This document shows, piece after piece, positions 23,192 through 30,400 of a DNA stretch of 38,728 bases. Source of the stretch: a virus; the IMG/VR virus record IMGVR_UViG_3300036715_003690, positions 1-38,728 of that record. One strand, given 5' to 3'. Positions within the stretch are counted from its first letter, which is position 1, and each line of letters starts with the position of its first letter. Made by a program: the position numbers and the translations under genes. The notes under the pieces are model-generated. The model was not told where the DNA came from, searched no databases, and saw nothing but the letters and a program-made list of their open reading frames with translations.

Positions 23192-23646
23192 TGCCAGTAG
23201 ATATGAGTTTTTTTGATTGGGTCGATGTTGTCCCAGTATTGGATGATCTGAAAGAATATTTGGAAACAAGCATCACGGCTACAGAAGCATTTATATCCAT
23301 AGACCCCGACGAGGTCTTTGATTTTGATAATGGTGACAATACTTTTAAGGTTGGGATTATTGTTGAGGCCTCCGGCGTTTTTCCAACGGGAATAAGCGCG
23401 AAAGGAAATTTAGCATACGGCACACGGCAAATACGACTAAAAATTCTAAGCCCCTCCATAGGTTCTCCGTGGCGAGAATACAAGGCACGAATAACCAACG
23501 TGGTCAAGAAGCTCGTGTACGCTTTCGCGTATCGGCCAGACATAGCCTATAATTTCGTGTCTCTCACTTATGATGACTATGAGTTTGATGACAAAATGCA
23601 AATGAGTGGTGCAACTCTCGTGTTTGATCAAAGAATTAATAACTAA
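23191..23646 (+). CDS. Tail terminator / head-tail joining protein (probable)
   Basis: This 151-residue acidic protein starts at the last base of the preceding stop codon. It has an N-terminal helix (VVPVLDDLKEYLET), a strand-rich centre and a late pair of strands (VSLTYDDYEFDD, GATLVFDQRI). That size and alpha/beta pattern, placed between a gp10-like gene and the tail-tube gene, is the usual place of the tail terminator. No specific motif was found. Confidence 0.55.
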   Translation: MPVDMSFFDWVDVVPVLDDLKEYLETSITATEAFISIDPDEVFDFDNGDNTFKVGIIVEASGVFPTGISAKGNLAYGTRQIRLKILSPSIGSPWREYKARITNVVKKLVYAFAYRPDIAYNFVSLTYDDYEFDDKMQMSGATLVFDQRINN

Positions 23647-23661
23647 AACTTAAGGAAAAAA

Positions 23662-25266
23662 ATGAATACTGTTAACGCGGGTATTAAAGAATGCTTTCTC
23701 GGTGATGGCGCTTTCTCGGAAAGAAGCCTCCAAGAGAATTTGAGCAAGGATTCAAATTCTCCTGTTATGGGTTTAGGTACCAGGCAATCTGGGAATTTCA
23801 CCATAGTCAACGTTGATGAGTTCACGGATAACAAAGGTAGAAAGTATCCCAACAAAATGTCTTTTAAATCTGAAATAGGTACCATGCAGATCATAGACTA
23901 CCAATTGTTGAAAAGGGTTTTCGCGACAAAACCAAAACAAAACTGCATGGAAGTAGCAATACTCACCTCTGGTCTTAAAAAAATTGTGAATGATCGTGTC
24001 TCCTCTGGTAACACTGACTCACCGAGCGCGACAATCATGACGTCGGACACAGGTGGTATCTTCAGGTTTGATAATCCAGAGAATAGTGGCTATCTCTGGG
24101 GTATGACCCTGTTTGCTGATATGGCAAACTCACCAACGCTTCCAATTTTTGTTGAAGGTACCCCATATAATATCGCTTTTAGTGGTACATGGCAGAATAG
24201 AAATTTACGCGCGGGTGATGTTATCTATGTTGATGATGTTATGTACAAGCAAAATTTCACTGTTGAAGGAAACCAATCAGGGAACCCACCTTATGAAGGC
24301 TTCAGTACAGATGATAATGGAAAGTCCTATGTGATTCTTCCTAAAGGGTACTATGTTGTGGTTGCCCCGTGGATGCCAACTACTCTGGAGGGTGGGGGCT
24401 ATCCTACTGTCAACGTGGGTACTGCTATACAGCTGATTGACGCGAGAACAGGGCTGCTGGTTCGTGGCTCTTATGGTCATGGTCCAGGAGACACACCCAC
24501 ACCAAATAGCTACTATGACCCGGTCAATAGCGTCTGTCATTTTCATACAAACAAATCTATCCTGGCACACACGGACTACATGGCGGCTCGTGCAGTTTCT
24601 AACACCTACATGGTTTTCCCTATCGCGCAGGACGTTTTACCCAATAATGGTATCATGACGGCGGCGGATTCCCGTATGGGGTTTGAAGTCGATTTTAGTT
24701 TTGGTTTGAAAGACCGTTATTTGAAATTCAACTTCGAGAGGCAAATGCCTTATCTTCAGGGTATCGCTCAAATAATCGGAAGCCAGTACACCCGGATGGG
24801 CTTTGCTTCTAATAGTATTCCCGCGCTTGATTCAAAAAAAGTATCCTCTTTTTTTGACATGCCTGATTTTATACCTAATAATCTTGAGGTGTACTTTCAG
24901 GAAATGAATATTGTTGATTTCACCGGGAGTATCAAGTCAAAGACACAGAAGAATACGTGGGGTGTCAGTATGTATAGTGGTTTCACTGTTGAGCTAAAAG
25001 CCACGGCTTCAAGCTTGGACGTGGGTGGTCTCATAGAGGCTATGCGATACGTCATGCATGAGGATATTGTTCTTTCACTTCCGTCTGTTACTGGTACACG
25101 GGTGAAACTCGTGTTCTGCAAGGATGGTCTCACGCAATTAGGGAACATAGAAGTCAATGATGACAAACGAGAAGCAACCATAACATTAGGTGGTACTTTT
25201 GACGTTGATCTTGTTGCATCTTCGGATGCAGAAAACACTATTTATTTTAACGTATACGTATCTTAA
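23662..25266 (+). CDS. Major tail protein-like protein A (long paralog)
   Basis: This 534-residue protein is homologous to the product of 25551-26705. Shared N-terminal features are the VNAGIKECFL start, GLGTRQSG (near 37-44) and KYPNKMSFKSEIGTMQIID. Shared C-terminal features are LVFCKDGLTQLGNIEVNDDK and REATITLGGTFDVD. It carries an additional insertion of about 150-200 residues (roughly 130-330), rich in Gly, Tyr and Pro, absent from the paralog. Tandem paralogs ahead of the chaperone and tape measure suggest tail-tube proteins, the longer one possibly bearing an exposed decoration domain. It is preceded by AACTTAAGGAAAAAA. Function by context. Confidence 0.65.
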   Translation: MNTVNAGIKECFLGDGAFSERSLQENLSKDSNSPVMGLGTRQSGNFTIVNVDEFTDNKGRKYPNKMSFKSEIGTMQIIDYQLLKRVFATKPKQNCMEVAILTSGLKKIVNDRVSSGNTDSPSATIMTSDTGGIFRFDNPENSGYLWGMTLFADMANSPTLPIFVEGTPYNIAFSGTWQNRNLRAGDVIYVDDVMYKQNFTVEGNQSGNPPYEGFSTDDNGKSYVILPKGYYVVVAPWMPTTLEGGGYPTVNVGTAIQLIDARTGLLVRGSYGHGPGDTPTPNSYYDPVNSVCHFHTNKSILAHTDYMAARAVSNTYMVFPIAQDVLPNNGIMTAADSRMGFEVDFSFGLKDRYLKFNFERQMPYLQGIAQIIGSQYTRMGFASNSIPALDSKKVSSFFDMPDFIPNNLEVYFQEMNIVDFTGSIKSKTQKNTWGVSMYSGFTVELKATASSLDVGGLIEAMRYVMHEDIVLSLPSVTGTRVKLVFCKDGLTQLGNIEVNDDKREATITLGGTFDVDLVASSDAENTIYFNVYVS

Positions 25267-25278
25267 AAGTAAAAAGTT

Positions 25279-25524
25279 ATGGGCGGAGTACTCGTAAAAG
25301 CAGTACCCTTGCGATTCTGCAAATATGAAGGACTTTCTGCTAATTTAATTGTTGACTTAGGCGAAGGTGTTACCCTAATTTTCGATAAGAAGTGTCTGGC
25401 AAAATTAGGAGACGCGACCATTGATGATTATAAGAGAAAGGCTCCTGTAATACTCCCGGGTAAATTCGACCCTGATCTTATTTCTGTTACTGGTGACGTG
25501 ATTACTTTTGGTGCGACTTTATAA
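25279..25524 (+). CDS. Orphan C-terminal domain of the tail protein paralogs
   Basis: This 81-residue protein matches only the last about 65 residues of both flanking tail proteins: IVDLGEGVTLIFDKKCLAKL, then GDATIDDYKRKAP and LPGKFDPDL. The flanking genes have KDGLTQLGNIEVNDDKREAT and RDGITKIGEVTIDDDKREAS in the corresponding place. It begins with an ATG after TAAAAAGTT and has a stop of its own, so it appears to be an intact gene encoding one domain. It may have arisen by a partial duplication and may serve as a tail cap or decoration protein; a decaying fragment is the alternative. The domain is beta-rich. Confidence 0.6.
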   Translation: MGGVLVKAVPLRFCKYEGLSANLIVDLGEGVTLIFDKKCLAKLGDATIDDYKRKAPVILPGKFDPDLISVTGDVITFGATL

Positions 25525-25550
25525 AATAATAACTTAAAAAGGAAAAGAAT

Positions 25551-26705
25551 ATGAGCTTTATTTCCGCGGGTATCAAGGAGGCTTTCATTGCTCCGAGGGG
25601 CACGGGGTTTTCAGACCTCACTGCTTCAACTGTACATGGAATGGGCACAAGACAAAATGGTTCTCTTGTAATAACCCATATCAATGAAACACAAGACAGA
25701 ACAGGAAAGAAATTTCCTAACATGTTAAATTTCAAAGCAGAAGTTAATACCATGCAGATCATGGATTTAACTTTGCTGCAAGACATCATCGCTTTTTCCA
25801 GAAATGGTGGCTGTGATGTTGCCATTCTGTCCTCTGGTATCCAGAAGTCTGGTGCCCCGGCGATTGTCACGGCTCCTGATGGAGGTCTGTTTGTATTCAG
25901 ACAGGATGCAAATAAAAACTTAGGCGCGTGGACTTCTTCGGGAGTCACGGTAACCACGGACATCAATCATGGCCTCACAAGGGATGCTATTGGTTCTCCC
26001 GTTTCTCTGAATGGGCAATGGAGACATATTATTAGTGTAACTGTTGGTGGGGACACTTTCGTTGTTGATACTGCACCTTCCCAAATGTCAGGTGATGCGG
26101 CGTACATTTATGACCGTTATCTCGGTATTGATTTTGATCTAACATTTAGCCTCAAGGAGCGTGTACTGAAATTAACGCTTGAAGGGGCTATGCGTTATGA
26201 GGCAGGTCTTGAACTTGTTAAAGGTTCTGGTGTTCGGCAAATTGGTTATTCAGCAAACAAAATACCCTCGATTGACGACAGCAAGGTATCAGCCGGGTTC
26301 ATAAACCCCTCTTACATTCCACAGTCATGCGTCGCGTATTTTGATGATGCTCTTATCACGGATTTCTCGTGCACCGTGAAATCAAAATCCAGCAAAAATG
26401 GCTTCAATACTTCACTCATGAATGCTATAACTGTTGAAATGAAAGCAACATGCTCTGGTGCGGACTATATGGGTATCCAGAATATCCTGAAGCATGAGAC
26501 ATTTAGCTCGGATATTATCATTGATCTCGATCCTTCCGCGGCAGGAACAAAGAACCTGATCTTCAGCCGGGACGGTATTACCAAAATTGGCGAGGTCACG
26601 ATTGATGATGACAAGCGGGAAGCATCATTCACTCTAACAGGTGAATATGACCCCGATTACACAACGTATCCAGTAAACGGCGTTAACTTTAACAAGTACT
26701 TATAA
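25551..26705 (+). CDS. Major tail protein-like protein B (short paralog)
   Basis: This 384-residue protein is a paralog of 23662-25266. N-terminal features are ISAGIKEAFI, HGMGTRQNG and KFPNMLNFKAEVNTMQIMD. The C-terminal features are KNLIFSRDGITKIGEVTIDD and REASFTLTGEYDPD. It lacks the large insertion of protein A. It is preceded by AAAAAGGAAAAGAAT. A compact beta-rich protein without membrane segments, directly ahead of the tail chaperone, is the best candidate for the main tail-tube protein. A role in capsid decoration cannot be excluded from sequence alone. Confidence 0.65.
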   Translation: MSFISAGIKEAFIAPRGTGFSDLTASTVHGMGTRQNGSLVITHINETQDRTGKKFPNMLNFKAEVNTMQIMDLTLLQDIIAFSRNGGCDVAILSSGIQKSGAPAIVTAPDGGLFVFRQDANKNLGAWTSSGVTVTTDINHGLTRDAIGSPVSLNGQWRHIISVTVGGDTFVVDTAPSQMSGDAAYIYDRYLGIDFDLTFSLKERVLKLTLEGAMRYEAGLELVKGSGVRQIGYSANKIPSIDDSKVSAGFINPSYIPQSCVAYFDDALITDFSCTVKSKSSKNGFNTSLMNAITVEMKATCSGADYMGIQNILKHETFSSDIIIDLDPSAAGTKNLIFSRDGITKIGEVTIDDDKREASFTLTGEYDPDYTTYPVNGVNFNKYL

Positions 26706-26740
26706 TAATTATTTCAACATTTATTTAGGAGCAATTTTCA

Positions 26741-27130
26741 ATGCAAAAAATTAAAACAAAAGATTTCACTTACGTTCTGCCCGAAGAAATATCTCTGGAG
26801 CAATATACGGCTATCAGCGAAATGCTAACAAAACTTGATCTGTCTTTGGATTCAGGGGACATAACGGACGCGTGGCAAATAATCACCGCACTCTTTATGA
26901 AATTCATGCAGCAAGGCGTCATAGGTCAGGCTCTTGCTATTCTTTTGGTACGCGTGGATGAAAATGACGTGTGCGAGGAGTGGGAGCCTGAATTTGCTGA
27001 CTTACGCAAAAACGATTTCAAGAAGGTCGGCGACAAGTCGATAGCAAGCGTGCTACAGGATTTTTTATCTGGAAGGAAGGATTTGATAACAACTTTAATC
27101 AACTCCTTCAAGAAGTTGATGAACGAATAA
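26741..27130 (+). CDS. Tail assembly chaperone, short form (gpG-like)
   Basis: This 129-residue acidic helical protein (EEISLEQYTAISEMLTKLDL; FADLRKNDFKKVGDKS) sits directly between the tail-tube genes and the tape measure gene, the normal place of lambda gpG-type chaperones. TTTAGGAGCAATTTTCA ahead of the ATG is a good ribosome-binding site. It ends with a TAA at 27128-27130. A second frame is read by -1 frameshifting to give a longer protein (see 26741-27366). Chaperones of this type hold the tape measure protein while the tail tube assembles around it. Confidence 0.75.
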   Translation: MQKIKTKDFTYVLPEEISLEQYTAISEMLTKLDLSLDSGDITDAWQIITALFMKFMQQGVIGQALAILLVRVDENDVCEEWEPEFADLRKNDFKKVGDKSIASVLQDFLSGRKDLITTLINSFKKLMNE

Positions 27131-27366
27131 AATTAGCGAGTGGTCAGCTAAAGCTAAAAAAGAAGGGTGACCTCCCAGAAGTATACGAACCAAAAATAGC
27201 GGCAAATGCAACGAGACAACTACTATACCAACTATCAGATGGTGATGTGACAAAGTATCAGGCAATACGTAAAAGCAAAGTAGGCGAAGTCTTCTACACC
27301 CTATATCTGAAGAAGGTCGAAAGGCTCAACGAGATATATGATTCGATACACATGTACAAAAGCTAG
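26741..27366 (+). CDS. Tail assembly chaperone, -1 frameshift product (gpG-T-like)
   Basis: The -1 frame is open from 27001 to the TAG at 27364-27366. It encodes a clear protein-like stretch (QLLQEVDERIKLASGQLKLK, later KIAANATRQLLYQLSDGDVT and KVGEVFYTLYLKKVERLNE). It has no ATG, GTG or TTG start at all, so it must be reached from the upstream gene. The overlap contains T TTT TTA at 27061-27067, correctly phased (GAT TTT TTA) for a -1 slip. The fused product would be 109 residues of the short form plus 99 new ones, about 208 in total. The arrangement equals lambda G/GT. A hairpin TCAACT/AGTTGA at 27099-27119 follows but is rather distant. Confidence 0.75.
27061..27067 (+). promoter_or_regulatory. 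Ribosomal -1 slippery heptamer T TTT TTA
   Basis: The heptamer lies in frame as GAT TTT TTA of the tail chaperone. It has the X XXY YYZ form, the same U UUU UUA used by HIV-1 gag-pol. After a slip both tRNAs re-pair with TTT TTT. Confidence 0.75.
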
Positions 27367-27384
27367 TTTGCATTCAGTTGCACC

Positions 27385-27414
27385 AAAGGGTTATCTTAGG
27401 ATAACCCTTTTTTT
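27385..27414 (+). terminator. Rho-independent terminator before the tape measure gene
   Basis: AAAGGGTTATC (27385-27395) pairs perfectly over 11 bases with GATAACCCTTT (27400-27410), with a TTAG tetraloop, and runs into seven T at 27408-27414. It stands in the 70-base gap between the chaperone frame and the tape measure start at 27437. No promoter was seen between them. Confidence 0.85.
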
Positions 27415-27436
27415 ATTTATAGAAAGATCATAAGAA

Positions 27437-30400
27437 ATGCCCGTACAGGATGGAGTCCGTTTCATTGCTGATATTAAGGATATTGAGCAAGCCTTCACGA
27501 GAATAAAATCCGGAATAACAGAACTCAAACAAACTTCTGCTTCAGCCCTTCGTGATATGGTTGTCCCCCCGCAGACAAAGGCTGATCTCACTGAAATAAA
27601 CAAATTTATAAATGAGATAAAGACAAATATCAGGGGTTGGTCTCTTAACATTATTGCCTTTGAGCGTATCCTGTACATGGTAACACAAATTAAGGCCGTG
27701 ATCTCTGCACCTCTTGATGATTCCGGGCTGTTTGAAAAATACCGGACAACTCTTGGTGTAATGCTCAAGGACACTGAACTCGCGAGGGAACGGTTTGAGG
27801 AAATGGTTAAGTTCGCTGCGGTCACTCCTTTCTCGGTTACACAGGTTATTGAGGCAGGAAATCAGCTTCAGGCTGTTGGTAGGTACTCGTTGGATACCTT
27901 GAGGTCTCTGGGTGACCTTGCTGCTGCTTCTGGAAAGCCAATGGAGGAGGCTCTGGCTGCTTTTCAGGCTTTAGCGGTAGGAAGGAAGGGTATTGCCCTC
28001 AGAATGTTCAGAACGCTTCTAGTGACTTACCAAGATTTCATGGATGAGCTACATGTTAAGACTAAAAAAGGGGGACGGGAAATTGATGCCTCTATTGAGG
28101 ACTTGCTTGATGCGCTTCCTCGAATAATCGAGAAAAAAGGTTTCGCGGGGATGATGGATAAGCAGATGGAAACCTACCAGGGACGCATGCAGAACCTTCG
28201 GGACATCATGCAGCAGGTTATGGCGGGTGTTGGTGATACCTACATGCCTGAAGTAAAGAAATTCTTGATCGAGACGACCAATTACGTTCAGCAGCATAAG
28301 AAAGAAATTATTGAAATTGCTGACACGATAAAGCACACCTCTGAGACTTCCCTCAATTTTGTGTCCCATATGCTAAGCCCCATTAAAACTTTATTCACAG
28401 GGGTGTCCGCTGTTTTTGGTGGCGTCAACAATTCTATTTCTTTGATGATGAATTCTCTTAATGCTTTTCTAATGCTCACCGCGGGTAAAGCTTTGTCAAA
28501 CAGGCTAATGAAAAATACAATTGACAATTGGGCTGAGTCGCATGGTATTGCCTCTGCTCAAATTATGCAGCATGCTAAAGCTATGGGCATTTTGAATAAA
28601 GAAGCCACGAACATGTCCAGCAGAATCGAGAGCATGGCAAAACGAGATATGTATGGTGTCATGGGTCGTCAAACACCAACTCGTGCAGGTATGATGAATA
28701 GTGGCATCCCGGGTGTGAATCCTGATAATGTGGATGAGATTATTCGGCAAAGACAGCTGCTTATTACCGCGAATAAAGCCGTGGCAAACGCGCAATTCAA
28801 AAACGATGTCATAGGTGGTAATGGGCTCTTGTCAAGAAACGTGTTTAAGCCTAATGAAGAGACGAGAAAAGAACTTCAAAAAGAACTACAAGAAGCCACA
28901 GAAATTCGCGATCAAATAAAAAAGAATATCGCGGAAACTCTTAAACCAACAACAATGAAAGAGCAACTTTTTATTGACAAGGAACACCTTGCTATTTTAC
29001 AAAGTAAGAATACCTTGTACCAAAAAGCAAGGGCTATTCAGAATATGATCGTCGAGCGACAGAAAATACTTTTAGTTGATGGCGAACAGCAAGTCGGAAC
29101 AACTCAGGCTGAAATTCGTGCCATGCAGGAAAAGCTTATACTTGCCACGCAGGAGGCTACTGAACGTATAAGAGGCAACGCGGCGCTTATGTCTGAGTTT
29201 GCATTGCAGGAACAAATTGTTGATGCTGAAATAGGCAAGGCGGTAAAGAAAGAATTTGTCAAGTCTATTGAGGTTGACATTCTTGCTTTAGACACAGAGA
29301 GAGAAATTCTTTTAGAAGAAGGTAATGCTACTGAGGCAGCGGGTATTGAATTACGAATTTCAAAACTGCGACAGATTGCTGAAGAAATTGAGATGATGAC
29401 TGAGGCGCAGGCATTAAATGAGCGTGGAACGCTTAGCTGGGAGGCCACTGCATTGATGACAGAAAAAGGCGCAAAGAATCTTCGGAAGTATGACGATCAA
29501 TTGGCTGAACGGGCAAACCGGGAGGGCAGCATAAGGTCTCTTGTTGCTGAACAGGCGGCAAAAGAAGTTGAAGCCTCGTTCGTTGAGGAACAACGGAGTC
29601 TTGTTTTGAATAAAATAAAGGCGCAACAAGAGGAAATTACCACGGCTGTTATGATGCAGACAAAAGAAATATCCTTATCTGCTATCGCGCAGTCTGCTTT
29701 TAACGGGTTGCTGTCTTTTGGTAAGGCTCTTATGGCTGATCTCAAGGCAATGTTTCTTTCTTCCCCGCTCGCTCTGCTCACGGGTGTTCTCACGGTGTAT
29801 AGTGCTGTGAAGAGCTTCTGGGAAGAGAGTGATAAGAAGGCTGAGGAGTCAGCAGAAAAAGCGCGAGCCTCAACAGCCGATGCTATAAAACAGAGAATAG
29901 ACTACTACAAGGAAGAAGCAGAATTAACTGAGAAGCAGGTAAAGCAACTTGAGTACGCTCGTGATATTGCTATGACAATGGAACGTGACAGGCGGCAAGC
30001 TGCTGCACTATCCGGGGATAAAGGCCAAAAGGTCGATGGAGAATACATTCAGTCTATTAAAGAAAGAAAAGCTCTTTATGATGCCGAGGTAAAAGTACTT
30101 GAAGACCTCGAGGATAAAAGGGCTAAACTTTCAGCAAAGACTTTGTCCACAGCAGCTTTGGACACGGATGCTTTAAAGAAACTCAGTAATGAAATTTCGA
30201 ATCAGCGTGTTAAGGTAAATGATCTGGCAGACTCTTATAACGCTGCTATTACCGCGAAGTCTGCACTCATTGAAAAAACGAATGTGCTTAAAAGACTTTT
30301 CCCTGACCTTGCAGCGCAAATTGATAACGTGGGTATCTCTTCAAGTAATACTTCGGGATTGCTTTTCATTATTAACGAAAGAATGGCAGCACTCAAACAG

